DNA of 64,000 nt, taken from Syngnathus acus. Lineage: Eukaryota; Chordata; Actinopteri; Syngnathiformes; Syngnathidae. Made by a program: the position numbers and the translations under genes. Below are positions 37,719 to 51,397 of the stretch, in pieces (positions within the stretch are counted from its first letter, which is position 1; every line of letters begins with the position of its first letter). Under the pieces are notes generated by a model. The model worked only from the letters and a program-made list of their open reading frames with translations. It was not told the origin of the DNA and searched no databases. The DNA is taken from positions 5,716,000 through 5,779,999 of the forward strand of contig NC_051098.1 of the NCBI RefSeq assembly GCF_901709675.1. Reading direction: 5' to 3'.

Positions 37719-40700
37719 ATGAAAGTGCAGCAAGGCTGCAACTCGTCAGACATGGGCATCCCCGTCACCACCGAGGAAGAACTGCGCAGAAACAGCGTCA
37801 TCACGCCTGAGGATGTGCTTGGTTTACAAAAGATCACCAAGAGTAAGTGTCCTTGTCTATTCGGAAACTGTACGTGTAATTGGCAAGATAGGGGCGTGCG
37901 GTTAAATCCTTGCTGCTTCAGATTAGGGTTGCCCATCTGCTCCTGTGCCCCTGTGTGGGACTTTATATCGCGCAGCTATATCCGGCAAACACGACGTTTG
38001 CAATCAACGAGGTCTTCAAGCGCACTCATGCACCATGGACAGCGACACCAAAAACTCTCCATTCATGTTTTCAAAGAGACGCAGTCAGTCACCCAATAGG
38101 GTAACAAATATTTTGCAGATGTGGAATCGATGTTTCGTCGTGGGAAACTGTGACTTTTGTTTCGAAGTTTGACACTAACCATGTGGATAGAATGTAACAT
38201 AACCTAATGAGAGTGAGAGATGTAACTCACCGGTTAAAGATCAGCAGTCAGGTGGATGAAATATAAATTGGACTTTTAGTGACGTCATGGCAGCACAGCT
38301 CACCTGTATTTTTTGCAAAAACTGATAGGTAAAGTTTTCGTGTTGACACAATTGACTACATTTGTGAAAAAGAAATAAGTTAAAATAAAGTAAGGTTTGT
38401 GAAGTTGAATGCAACACAATGTTTACTCAATTATTGTGAATATAGAGGTCATAATTAAAGGTCAACCTCTGAGAACCACCTATCATTTTAATCAAATCAT
38501 CATCAACAGCATCGTCATCATAATACAGTTTTATTTTTTTTATCCATCCAGTTTCTCTATTGTTTATCCTCCCTTCTGTAGCAGGTGAACTTGGCCCAGC
38601 TGGCTTTGGATGAAATAGCGGGGCACAAATTGTGGGCATGCTAGAGCCTATCCCGGCAGTCATCGGGCGGTAGGCCGGGAACACACTGAGCCAGTTGCTG
38701 GCCAATCGCAGGGCACATAGAGACGAACAACCATCCGCAGTCGCACTCACACCTAGGGACAATTTGATGTGCCCAATCGGCGTACCAAGCATGTTTTTAG
38801 GATGTGGGAGGAAACCGTAGTGCCCGGAGAAAACCCACGTGAACATGGGGAGAACATGCAAACTACACACAGGGCGGGCCGGAGATGGAATCGAACCCGC
38901 ATCCTCCTAACTGTGAGGCAGACCAGTGTTCCACTGTGCCGCCGCTCCAACCCAATATCTTGGTGGGTGGGCACGGCCCCCCTGTGGCCTGCCCGTGGGG
39001 TGGGGATGGGTGTGTTCAGCAGTACTTGTTAAAGTAATACTGCAACAAATAATTTTGCTTTATATTCTAATAACTATTATTGTCACATTTGCACCATGTC
39101 TGAAGCCACCACAAGGCCTCTGTTTTCTCACTGTAAAGGACGTTACTCAAATGTCCACTGGATAAAAAAAGTAATGTAATGTAATTGATTTTGATTGACT
39201 TGTATTAAGTACCGTATTTTCCGCCCTAAAAGGCGCACCTAAAAACCTAAAATTTTCTCAAAAGCCGACAGTGCGCCTTATAGACCAGTGCGCCTTATAT
39301 ATGGATCAACTGATGAATTTGTTGATCCATACTGGTTGTACACAGTGCTCTGCCAAAATGTTTCAGTACGTTTTAGTACGACTAGTAAATTACAAGGTCG
39401 CATCGCTTCCCAGCATTACGGCAACTGTAGTCAGGGGGCGTCACCGAATAGCTGTTGTACCTGCGAGGCTATTTCATGTCAAAATAGGCTGCTCTGTTAA
39501 TGTTTCGAGTAAATCTACGGATCGATATGGAAGGGAAACATAGGTAAGTAGTACCAATGCGTTAGATCGAACTTTAGTCAGTTCCGATCATTTTATAGGA
39601 GATCGTTTGAGAAACGCGATTGTTTACACTTTGCTGAGGCTCATGGGAGATTGCGAGCTGAGGCTCGTGAGACTTTGCGGATGGCTAATGCTATTGCGAT
39701 AGCTGCTATACGTACCAGGCTATTTCATGTCAAAATAGGCTGCTCTGTTAATGTTTCGAGTAAATCTACGGATCGATATGGAAGGGAAACATAGGTAAGT
39801 AGTACCAATGCGTTAGATCGAACTTTAGTCAGTTCTGATCATTTTATAGGAGATCGTTTGAGAAACGCGATTGTTTACAGAGGGCTCGTTGGTTATTGGC
39901 TAGTGGATGCCTACCGCAACCCTAGTCAACCTCAGTTTGATGCAGTATAGCTTCTATTTTATGCGCCTTATAATCCGGTGCGCCTTATATATGGACAAAG
40001 TTTTAAAATGGGCCGTTCATTGAAGGTGCGCCTTATAACCCGGTGCGCCTTTTAGGGCGGAAAATACGGTACTAGATTTCTTTCATCCTTATGAATGGAT
40101 GTTAAACACTTAAAGTTGCAAATAATTAATCAAATAAACAAGCCATAGAAGCACGGTTTCACCGGAGTGTGTGAAAAGACTGTATCAGCGCTGCATCAGT
40201 GAGATAATACTTAAATCAGCCATGATGGTGCACTAATCTTGCCTCACCAGTGACTACACGTAATCTGGATTATGTTAGGAGGGCGGAAACACCATATTAT
40301 GCACCAACCTGGCACACAACAGGTAATTAAAAATCCCGCAACTACAACGTATGCATAAATACGTGCCATATTTTTCAGGGAAAGGTGTTTATTCCTTGCT
40401 TGCTTTCTTTCTTCCAATGAGGTCTCTTAATGCCATGGCATCTTATGTTGTTGTTTTTTTTAAATCAATCCCCCATTCTTTTTTGGTCAGTGTTGCAATG
40501 TTGAGCATCTTTTGTTTTGGAATGGATACACTTTCTTAGCTTTACAGATGCCTTAGTGTGTTGTGTTAAAATCCTGTTTATTTTCCCTAAAGTAAAAAAA
40601 TCTAGTCGTGTATTTGAGATGTTCTGTTTGTAATGCGTCAATAACTGCGACGGTCACACTTTGGGGATTTAAAGATGCTGTTCCCTGTTGAGAAGTTGCA

Positions 40701-43700
40701 AACAGTTAAGAACACAATTCAGCTCTTCATTTTCTGTTAGAAGGGACGGGAAAGTGGTGCCTGATGTCAGGAGGACAGTGATTGTCTCAACAGCTAGAGG
40801 CAAGGTCGTGTTATGGGGGCAGCTCAGAGGCAGCCAGTCATGGTGTCTCAGTACGATTAGTGTGACACAACACAGGCAGCCAAGCGAACTTCCACTGAAA
40901 AACACTGCTGAGAAAGGAAAAATGGAACATCAGCATTTGTTCGGAGTCTGCGCTTTCATCTTCTACCCCAGCAATTGTTAGCATTTACTCTTTTTTCTCT
41001 CCATCTGTCCTTTCTTCAACCATGTTCTGTTTGACTGCATTTCCAATTAATTTCCACCATCTCACCTTCTCTTCATGCTTCATTAGTTTTATAAGAAACC
41101 AAAAGAGCAGAAAACTCTGAGGGGACTAAAACTTAAAGTACACATTTCTGAAGGCTATTGATTACTCCCTAAGACATGACTTTCCCGGCAGGCATCTTCT
41201 CATCCCTCAATATACTCTCTAGTCTCATGTCCCCCTATGGCATTGGCATTTATTCCTTCACTTTGAGTATCATTGTCCTGATTTGGTACGTTGACTGTCA
41301 CTTTATGTAAACCCCATTCTCAGAAACGTTATAAACTTTGGGGGTCGCTGTTTGTTACTAATTTTTATTGTTCCTTAGAAATTTGATGCATGTGTTCATT
41401 ATCATGAATTTATGTACAGTATAATACACCGAAAGTGAGGCAGAGAACTTCCCAGCATGCTTTGCAGCGTCCACTGCTTGCAAATAGTTCATGCTCATTA
41501 TTCGCTCTGTTGTGAGTTGTGTGTCTGTGATGTCTTGAAGCTTGAAAGTCGTCTCAAGTATGACGAGTGACTTGTCGTGTTGTATGGACTAAATTTCAAA
41601 TTTGGTTCGCTCCGATTGCTTGGTAGTAAAATAATATAAGAAGACATGAACATAAAATGTAAATGTACATTGTTAAATGTATATGTGTTGATTCTTTAGT
41701 TACACCTCCGTGCTTACATAAAATTAGTTTCAATAGAAGTTCTGTGTACTAACACTCAACATCACATGGTGCAAAGATTTCTCTCTAAAGCGTCCCCCCC
41801 CCCACATACACACAAAATCTATTTTATGTTGCCCTCCAAAAACTCTCTGAGGGTTTTGAGGGATCGCTTCGATGCAACGCCCTCTATTGCCAATTTTGTG
41901 AGGCGCCTGTGAGGGCGAGAATAATACTGTAAGCCTTCACATGGACCGGAAGTCCAAGCACACAAGGTCAGTGGATGGTTTTAAGATGCAGAGATGTATT
42001 CATCTAAATGTCAGTTAGCCTCGCTTTGCTATGGTCCACGCAGAATGGTATAACAAGGCTAGTTGTGTCTTGCAACATGTTGGCGTCTCCTACTTTTTTT
42101 TTTACTAGGGTGGGGGTGCAGCTAATCCACATCATAAGCTTTTAAATGCTGACTCAACTATATTGTGATTACCCAACATGTTTAGAGCTACTATAGTCTT
42201 CATTGTAGACTGTGAACAGATAAAAAGTAGTGTTGATAAGAATATGTATTCCATACAGTACGAACTATATATTTTCAAATGAAACAGTTGTTTATGTGTG
42301 AACATAATAATATAATAATAATAATAATGATGATAACTAATTTCTCATGCCTAATGTCCACGTTGAATCAAAATTACAAATTTGAGAAAAAGGCCAATAC
42401 TTTTTTTAGGGCCCTGAGCATTCATGTGCAATATTAAAGGGGAAGTCAAGTAAAAAATATTCTGCATCACAGAGCGTAGGGGCTCATCTTCCAAACATCA
42501 CATGATCAAACCCAGAAAACAGATTTCCTATTTTTTTCTTACTTGAATAAGATGATAAAAATATTAGAAAAATATTAATCTTGTCAGAAGGTAGGATTAA
42601 TGGAGTCACTGATGGACAATGTTGCAGGCAGCGGAGTTTCACTTCCCATTCAATGACAACATGAATGTAAATGTGGGTGTGAATGATCGCCCGCCTCAAT
42701 GTGTGCATTGTGATTGGCGGCCCGGGTCAGGATAAACGGTTTAGAAATGGATGAGTAGTGGATAGTCTCGTGAATAACCAAACAATCAAATAAATAAAGA
42801 AAGAAAAGTGTTGTAGTTGTGCAAGTATGAAGACAAACCAACAGATCCTTAATCCCCAAAGAACAGCAACAAAAAAATCCTAATCCACATGCTGAAGGGG
42901 TGTGAATCATGTTACCAACAAACGATGTGAGTCTTCACGCAGAGTAACTTTACCCATGACAGTTTTACTGTGGTGCCCCGCAGACATTTGGAGCAAGATA
43001 TGTGTCTGCCCTTTACACAAACGTGCTGTGATAACAAAAATGAGATGTGCGCTCCGGGGTGTGAAAATTAACATATACAGTTGAAAGTGAAGGATAAGTG
43101 TCAAACTGTGTTGATTGGTTTGATTACGGAGGAACATGTTAACACGTGACACAGATCATACAGACTTTAGGTACTGTGAAGTCGTTTCCACATTAACTCT
43201 ATCAGTTTGGAACCTATCATCATCATTTTTTTTTTGCCTTGAGACTTGGAGAAACCCGTGAGTTGTAAATAAATAAATAAATAAAGATATTGTGCAAAGG
43301 GTATTTCCAAATTTATGTCTCATCTTTTTTCTTGTTTGTTCTTGCTTATGTAACCGATTTCTCCAATTTCACTTGAGGTCCTCAGAGTACATACCTCGCC
43401 TGAAGCCAAAGTAGCACCAAAACATAATCGTTCCTATCACTTTGCATTCTTGGAAGATTTTCCAAGGGAAATATACACTACATGCTTGCACTTGTACTTG
43501 TCACAATACCACTTAATTTTGATCAAAACTGAACATTATTGTTTTAGAATTTTTTTTTTTTTTTTAATTTTCAATGAAGCTCTCTAAGATCATTGCAGCT
43601 AACTCCTTCCCATAAAATTAAGTTAAATAACTGCAACATGCACACACACACACACACACACACGCGAGGATGTACGCACACTAAAAAAAGCTCCACTTGA

Positions 43701-46700
43701 TTTCCTTCACCATGGTCACCTAGCAACCCTTTTGATAGTAGTGCCAGCTCACTTAGCTTCTTCTTTGCCCTCATCCACCTGACTGCTCTGCTCAATTGAT
43801 GTGCCGCAGCAAATAAAAGGCAATTCCGCGCTAGGCGAAGGCGCTATGCAAATGTTGTTTCACTTCGGGGAGTTGATGAAGGTGCATCCCTGAAGCCTTC
43901 TCTTTTGACTGTCATTACATTTCAGGAGAACAAGAGAAAAGAAGTTTTATAAGAATATTAAGAGGATAAATGTCAAGAGGGAAGAAAACAACATATCGAA
44001 TGGAATAATCTGTAGTCCATCATATTATTGGGTGTCTTTTGAACCCCCATATATTCATAGTCCCCTGCTGACAAATATGTGCACCTAGTCATATATTTTT
44101 TTTCTCTGGAATTGATCCTCATCTTTTGCCTGCTAAATTCACTTGTTCATGGCGCATATTCTGTAATGCCCCAAGTTTCTATAACATGGTGAAAAAAAAC
44201 CCTGGCCAGATAGGGAAGTAGTAATTAGTGTCCAAAAAATTAGCTGAGGTGACACATCCTAATTGAATGACAAGCTTTGTATGCGAGGGAAGTGTTCGGT
44301 TTAGTCTGGGTTGTTAGTGGAAGATACAGAATTTTTATTTTATGAGGTATGATGGCAAGAGCGAAGCCTTTTCTGGAAAAACACACATGAATTTTCCCTG
44401 AAGCAAGCCGGCTATTATTTTTCTGGTTGCCTTTCATCAGCGTCATAATTTGGATTTTGAGTCACTTGTTAATACAAACAGGACTTGAATGCAACACTGC
44501 CAAAGAGCAAAGTGAGATGCCACGTATAGCTCTTTAATCCCAGAGATTAGCGTGGAATTACAGACTTTCGGACAAGGATTGACTTCCCACAACACATGTT
44601 CTTGTCCGTTGGACTCTCCCACAAACCCCTACCGAAGTAGGCAGGTGTGTGCGCTCATACCACTCACACACACACACACACACACGCACACAGACACGCA
44701 CAATAATCCATAGCCAGGGGCAGGCCGCAGTGACATTAGCATCACAACTCTACGTTCACGTGGTACAGTGTACCCTTGTATGGCAGGCTGTGTCATGTCT
44801 CACTTCAACAGCACCCTAGGCACCTTGGCACTATGTTGGGTTCATTGGGAGGTTACAGAGGATATTCTTTCTTTTTATGGTTGGATGGCCAAATCACACA
44901 ATATTTACACAATAACAGTTTAATTTTACATAAGTGCATACGGGGCAAAAAGAGTACAATCTGTTTGTTGAGTTTTTGGAAGACAGCAAAAATATTTTTA
45001 AAAATCTACGCATTGTTATTTCCACCATGTTTGCGACCTAAAAACCGTTTGACTGAATTTTCCCCAAAAAGCAAGTGACATTTTTAAGAGAGGGAGAGTC
45101 AAAATATACAGGATGTTGCGGTTGCATTACAGTGTGCACCCCATTACCACCGTGTGGCTATTTTCAGAATTAACCAGTCAAGCGCTTTTTAATTGGACTC
45201 AAGGCATTTTTGCTATAATTACAGTAAATTTTAGTCCGTTTTGGCAATGGAAAAGGTCATTTCAATTATTTTTTTGTTGTTTTAAGCATTGGTTTAATTC
45301 TATTTAATTAAATAAAATGTTCTATATCATTGAACATATTAGCTTTAGTTTATAAACTTTAGAGGAACTTCATCTTTCACTTATGGTCCAGGTGATCTGA
45401 AGATGCCCTCATAATCTGACAGATTTCAACCTAGTATATGTATATGCACCTATGTTTTTTTTTTCAATTGAGTTATACAAGTTCTAAATTACATTAATTG
45501 TGGAAAACGTTAAAATGATAAATCTTGCCGTCATGTTTTGTCCTTAATACAAACAAATGATTTGAACAAGGTTGTGTAGACTTTTTAGATGCCCTTATAT
45601 CATTAAGTACTAGTGAGCTAGTTTTTATCTGTGAGGGATTTCTGACAGAAAAGAAATTTATGGCAGAAAGAAGGAATAGAATAAAATAAGTATATTGCAA
45701 ATTGCCTTGATTTTCCTTCATCTATCTGTTGTCAGTTTGCAGTCTTTCTATTTATTTTTAAGTTCCACTTAAATGAGTGTGAATGCTTGTTTTTCTTTAA
45801 GTGACCTGCAATTGACCAGGTTGTGTCCTGCCTCTCACTCAAAGTCGGCTGCAATAAGCTTCAGTGTCCAGTGTTCAGTGGTTGAAGCAAAGATGATTAA
45901 AGTGCAGTAAGAGTGAAAGTTTAATACTGAAGTGTGATTTATACATTTTAGATCCAACGCATATTCGTCACTCTCACTCAAAATGTCAAAAAAGCACGTC
46001 AGGCTAATAAACCTCAGCGAAGAGAAAATGTGCCTCAAGTAATATAAAGTGAAGCAAGATCTTAATGATCATGATCAACATTAGATGTTTACCACTAGTC
46101 ATGCATTTGCGCTGACTTTTTTTTTAATGTACAGGCAAGCAAGTCCAATAAATTAGAATAAGCAGCCATCGCAATATAGTCTTGTTCATATTTAGGGCAC
46201 TCTAAGCCTAGGTGTCAACTATAGTGTGCTTTATTTTATTAAATGGTTTATAAATATCTTCAAGCAGGTGGCTAAAGCCTACCTGGGCCATCTGCTCTCT
46301 AACCCCCACAAATACTTAGATGATACTATTTGGATTTGTGGACAGGTTCAGACACACTGCGACTTCCTCAGGCGATTGTCTTGCGTTTGTTTCTTTCTTT
46401 CTGCGATGAACATAATTGTATATTTGAAGGTCTGGTCTAAATGTATTAGGCAACGTTGAACGGGCAAAATAAACTTGCCAAGGTGTGTCCACTGCCATGT
46501 GATGGTAAAACACAATAAGCCTCTTATGTCTAATCCTCCTCCCATGTTGGCAAAGGAGCGTTTCACACACACGGACACACACGCACGGTTTAATGGGGTA
46601 AAAAGGGGACCATTGAAAATGTCCACAAAATAACGATGAGATGTTAAAGATTGTAAGCGAACAGCTATGCTTAGCTTCAACCTTTCTATGTTTTCCTCGT

Positions 46701-48741
46701 GCTTGTGTGCTTCCCTCCCACATTCCAAAAACATGCTTTTCAGGTTTACTGAAGATGAGCCCGGAGGTGTAATTGTTAGTGGGAATGGTAGTTTTCCTTT
46801 AAAAAAAAATCCAGCTGAAGGAGACTCCAGATCATGTAACTCTGTGCTCAATAAGCGGAGAAAAATTGGTGGGTAGATTGTCAGAGGTTGTGCCATCCAA
46901 CAACAGCAGCACATCTGCACACATTTCTGTCCACCTGCTCAAACTTTTTATTCAAATGACATCAATAGTGTACAGCAGTGTATGTGAGTGCATCTCTTTT
47001 CTTCTCTGTTTCAGACTATCTTTGTTCACCAGAGGAAAACGTCCACATGATCGACTTCACCAGATTTAAGATCCGTGATATGGAAACAGGAACAGTCCTG
47101 TTTGAGATCACTAAACCTCCAGCACCAGGTCAGCTCATAAGCTCGACAAAAATGGCCCACTTAACTCTCATGCTCACTATAGTGCAGAGGTCACCAATGT
47201 TTTTGAAACCGAGAGCTACTTTCTGCATACTGAATAATGTGAAGGGCGACCAGTTTGATACGCACGAAATAAAACTCTCACTCCAATTACCTCGTCTATG
47301 TGAAGACACTGATCATGTTAATGCTGTTTCTGGTATTTCTCAATATGCAACACTTTGTACATCTCTGTGCAAATGTTTTCATTTTTACATAATTCAAGGA
47401 AATCACAATTTCCCTTCATTGATGAGCTATTTTTAGAAGAGGCCCATGGGCTACTCGAGATGGAGGGCACATGGTGCTGCATCTATTGAAGGAAAAGTTG
47501 TTTTGTATTCACTGTGTTTAAATGGATTGCTTTAGCTTTATTTCTTCCAAACTCACAATCATATCATTTATCCATGCAGGAGGTCGAAAGCAATGTGACC
47601 CCAACGCCGGGCGCTTTGTTCGCTACCAGTTCACCCCTGCCTTTTTACAGTTGCGGCAGGTCGGAGCCACGTAAGTCTGCCTTCTATTTGAGTGAAAGGC
47701 AAGAGGGAATTAAAACAAAGAGACTTGATGTGAGACAGCAAAAGAGAGAGAGAGACAGAGAGCGTCAAAAACTAAATGATGAATTTGTAAGGCCGGCTGC
47801 TCTACCAGAACAGTCGAACAGGATGTGTGGGCTGACAAGCAAGAACATACAGAACATTCTGTCAATGCTTCTGAGAAGTGCTGGAATGAATTAATGCGAA
47901 ACAACTATGCCCTGGATGGATAGATAAATGGATGGATGGATGGATGGATGGATGGATGGATGGATGGATGGATGGATGGATGGATGGATGGATGGATGGA
48001 TGGATGGATGGATGGATGGATGGATGGATGGATGGATGGATGGATGGATGGATGGATGGACGGATGGATGATGCAATAGTAGCTGTACTTTTTGATTGAA
48101 CAAGCAAGCATGTAATGTGTATGTTTTCCACAGCTTAGTTTGACTGGGTGGGCCTCTTGTGTGTGCAGGGTGGAGTTCACAGTGGGTGACACACCCATCA
48201 ACAACTTCCGTATGATCGAGAGACACTACTTCCGAGACCAGCTGCTCAAGAGCTTTGACTTTGAGTTTGGCTTTTGCATGCCCAGCAGCAAGAACACATG
48301 CGAGCACATCTACGAGTTCCCGGCACTGTCAGAGGACATCAGTAAGCGTAGTCACAACAGCTTGATACACAAGTTTATTGTACCTTCTGCCATCTAGTGG
48401 AAGAACATTTGATTGTTCTTCCCGTCAATATGCATCACTGCCGTAGAATAGATGGATGAATATAAATATTGTTGTAAATGGTCACAGAAATTCATTTGTG
48501 CTGTAGTACATAGACCTGCTGTAGTCAAATAAATTCTCAAACTACTATCCATATTCGCATGGATTATATTCACAACTTCACAAAACCCCCAAACTTAAAT
48601 CCCAAATATTTTGTCTTCTCTCTCGTAGTGCGTGAGATGATCATCCATCCGTATGAGACACAGTCTGACAGCTTCTACTTTGTGGACAACAAACTGGTGA
48701 TGCACAACAAGGCAGACTATTCCTACAGCGGGGGTCCATAG
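37719..48741 (+). CDS. unc119: UNC119 lipid-binding chaperone, five coding exons, 204 aa
   Basis: Coding exons: 37719-37842, 47015-47128, 47580-47670, 48169-48341, 48629-48741 (615 nt, in phase). The start [13 protein letters not shown] aligns with the mammalian MKVKKG start. The frame is open further upstream, but that part does not resemble the family. The N-terminal disordered stretch is short (human is 240 aa). From [11 protein letters not shown] onward the PDE6-delta-like beta-sandwich is highly conserved: [57 protein letters not shown] and [23 protein letters not shown]119 binds N-myristoylated cargo such as transducin-alpha, ciliary NPHP3 and Src-family kinases, and releases it on ARL2/ARL3-GTP binding. 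It is abundant in photoreceptors. Intron 1 (9.2 kb) holds a SINE and an inverted-repeat element. Confidence 0.96.
38540..38946 (-). mobile_element. tRNA-derived SINE in unc119 intron 1
   Basis: On the minus strand the head contains a B box GGTTCGATTCC (near 38888-38898) and an A-box-like stretch near 38920-38946. The body is of the type very common in percomorphs (TTTGCATGTTCTCCCC, TTTCCTCCCACATCC, GTGCCCTGCGATTGGC). It ends in a GGATGGATAAAAAAAAT-type tail at 38540. I saw no clear target duplication. The boundaries are approximate. Confidence 0.8.
39212..40069. mobile_element. TA-flanked inverted-repeat element with CCGTATTTTCCGCCC ends and internal tandem duplication
   Basis: The terminal inverted repeats are perfect over 28 bp (CCGTATTTTCCGCCCTAAAA...), flanked by TA at 39210-39211 and 40070-40071. 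Subterminal direct copies of GGTGCGCCTTATA / TATAAGGCGCACC occur at both ends. The interior carries a duplicated block: 39466-39628 recurs at 39717-39879 with one mismatch. No transposase frame is present. Confidence 0.85.
40072..47014 (+). other. Remainder of unc119 intron 1
   Basis: Nearly 7 kb of intron between coding exons 1 and 2. I saw short CA repeats (about 43638-43662 and 44667-44700), AT-rich stretches and homopolymer runs, but no exon, SINE or inverted-repeat element I could define. Confidence 0.4.
47913..48069. repeat. (GGAT)n microsatellite in unc119 intron 3
   Basis: About 36 units, nearly perfect, starting after a few diverged units. It lies about 100 bp upstream of exon 4. 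The isoleucine/histidine/proline/serine frames on the other strand are artefacts. Confidence 0.98.
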
Positions 48742-49657
48742 ATCCACCATTTCCTCCCCCTTCTTTAGACATTGTCCACTCAGCCGTTTCAACTTCAGGG
48801 CCCTAAATAGAAGAACCCACACGGACGTCTCATTGCTGTTGGCTCCTTGTGTAGGAATGTACACCAGTGAGCATTTACAGCAGTGTGTCTGCGGCCGGCA
48901 CATGTGTTGTGCATACAGTAGTGATTGGGAAATGAAGCTTCAAATTGTCTTCATGAAGCAGTTGTTATCATTTTTGGCTCCTCTAAATGGCACTTTCTAT
49001 TCAGCATAGGGCTGAAAGCTCACTGACCTGTCATTTCTTAAATCCTTTCTTTGAACGATTAGTGTCATCTAAAGGAGTCTAAAAAAATCAATAACTGAAT
49101 CATGAAGCAAATTTGAAGCTTCATTTTCCCATCACCACCCTACAGTACATATCAGTTCAGTAGATGGACATTAGTTCATTTCCATTGTGTGTGTTTTGAT
49201 AGCCAGTACTCATAGCTAGAGATCATAATACTTTGTCATTATGGGTCCTGATGTTTATATAGTTTATACTACTGATGGAATCTATTTCTGATTGCACACG
49301 TCACATGACTCGGTCCCAACATGACTCAGCTCAGAATGACAGACAGGAGTGATATTTGTCAATTTGTGTATCATTTTTGTTTGCTTTCAGGTTCATAGCA
49401 TTGTCTAGAGTATTTTTCAAAAGAGTCGTCATTTTGAAGTGTCAGACAATATACATAGAAATTTTGATATCCAGTACATACATTGTAGTACAGAACACTG
49501 CATATACATTTTAATTATGATATTAAGTGTTGTAAGAATTTTATGTCCAATTTTGAAAAGTGAAATTACATCAATGCAATAAATATGGGACTTTTTCCGA
49601 AAATGTGAGTGATTGCCTTTGAATTACACCCAATCATGCTTGACACAATTCGAATTA
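48742..49657 (+). other. unc119 3' untranslated region
   Basis: Follows the TAG stop at 48739-48741. The likely polyadenylation signal AATAAA is at 49578-49583, giving a 3' UTR of about 0.85 kb. A TA-flanked transposon begins immediately beyond it. Confidence 0.55.
49578..49583 (+). promoter_or_regulatory. Probable unc119 polyadenylation signal AATAAA
   Basis: Canonical hexamer about 840 nt after the stop codon. Confidence 0.5.
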
Positions 49658-50491
49658 CCGTTTTTTTCCATGTATAATGCGCCCCCATGTATAATACGCA
49701 CCCTAAAAATGGCATGTCGATGCTGGAAAAAAGCCTGTACCCATGTATAATACGCACCCAAATTTTGACTTTTTTTTTTTAATTTTATTTTATTTATTTT
49801 TTTTTTTTTTTTAAAGTCCCAATGATCATCACACACGCGTCTGGGTGTGGTGAAATTTGTCCTCTGCATTTGACCCATCCCCGTGTGATTTTGATCCATC
49901 CCCTGGGGGAGAGGGGAGCAGTGAGCAGCAGCGGCGCCGCGCTCGGGAATCATTTGGTGATCTAACCCCCCAATTCCAACCCTTAATGCTGAGTGCCAAG
50001 CAGGGAGGCAATGGGTCCCATTTTTATAGTCTTTGGTATGACCCGGCCGGGTTACTTAAGTCCGTAAACATAAAATTATTTCAGAAAAAAGATCATCTTT
50101 GGGAACAACCGGATGTTATTCTGCCGGTCAGTATCACTGCGCATGCAGTAGCAAACTCGATAGCGAAGAAATATGTGAGACTCTCAACGGGATCACCAAT
50201 ATTTGAGTGATGTTCCAGTTATTTATCACAATTATTTATTATTATAATAATAATAATATATATAATATATAATAATTATTTATTTATTATTCACAATTGT
50301 CATGGTGATCTTTCTGGTGATTTCTTAACTAGGCTGGATGTATTTTTTTTGTTGGCGTTGATTTCTCCGACTGCCCAGAAAGGCACCACCGCGATCAGTT
50401 AGGTTAAAATGAAAAGAGAGGAAAGTGACGTTGTAAAGAACCATCCGTGACAAGATTTTCTTCAAAAATTGTTGTACCATGATTTTCTTCA

Positions 50492-50528
<37 letters not shown>

Positions 50529-50607
50529 TACCCATGTATAATGCGCACCCCAGATTTTAGGACAATAAATTAGTTACATTTTGCGCATTATACATGGAAA
50601 AAAACGG
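49658..50607. mobile_element. TA-flanked inverted-repeat element with CCGTTTTTTTCCATG ends
   Basis: Perfect 25-bp terminal inverted repeats (CCGTTTTTTTCCATGTATAA...) are flanked by TA on both sides (49656-49657 and 50608-50609). The subterminal motif ATGTATAATGCGC / TATAATACGCACCC repeats several times. A separate dispersed repeat sits inside it. No transposase frame. Confidence 0.85.
49815..50050 (+). repeat. Dispersed retroposon-like repeat nested in the 49658-50607 element
   Basis: This block (AAGTCCCAATGATCATCACA at its start, GGGTCCCATTTTTATAGTCT near its end) is of a kind I associate with highly repeated percomorph sequences. It differs in base composition from the AT-rich host element. 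It is preceded by a run of T and A, so an insertion is likely, but I could not define target duplications or name the family. Confidence 0.5.
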
Positions 50608-50985
50608 TAATCTTCACAAGCAAAAAACACAGGTGGAAGAATTTGTACAAAAGTGACTTTACTGCCATCATCTGTGCAAAATGCATTATTACGTTACAAC
50701 CACCAAGCGTCTTTCTTTTTTCTATGTACAACAATAAAAGCGAAGCGAGCCATTTAATATGTTGCATTTGGCCCTAGCAACAAATATATTTATTGGTTAA
50801 GGAAATGTCAATAATAGTTAAATATAATTGCTACCTTTAATGGAGGCACGATACTTTTGACAGACTCTTTCTGTATGACAAGGTCCGATTCCAGGTGACA
50901 AATCTTTCAGTGACCATGAAGTCAAAGTAATACATCAAACGTGCAAATATGTGTACGCCAATACAAGCAATACATTTTCGCTATA

Positions 50986-51245
50986 CAGTAATCCCTCGCT
51001 ACTTCGGGCTTCACTTATCGTGGCTTCGCTCTATCGCGGATTTCTTTCAAAACTTAGATTGCAGATAGATTGGGTGCATCGCGGATTTTTTTTTTTAAAG
51101 TATACACAAAAGTGTTTAAAAATGAAATAAAAGTCCATAAATCCTTGTGTGGATATTGTAATAATTTATGTTCTCTTCTTCGCGGATTTTCACCTATCGG
51201 GGGTTGGCGTGGAACCAATTTACCGTGATAAATGAGAGATTACTG
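50986..51245. mobile_element. TA-flanked MITE with CAGTAATCCCTC ends
   Basis: The left end is CAGTAATCCCTCGCTAC. The right end, reverse-complemented, is CAGTAATCTCTCATTTAT. Both sides are flanked by TA. The interior has two copies of TCGCGGATTT, typical of this non-coding element type. The ends are imperfect, so it is an older copy. Confidence 0.7.
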
Positions 51246-51397
51246 TATTTCGAAACTTTTCCAACCCCTCTAGCAACAATTTCCCCCAAAAAGAGAAGTA
51301 AAAATGACAACAGTGGTCTTAATGCTTGCAATATTCTTATTTTCTGCACAGTGGAGAACAGAGGTCTAAGAAGATTTGGTCTGAAAATACTATAGAC

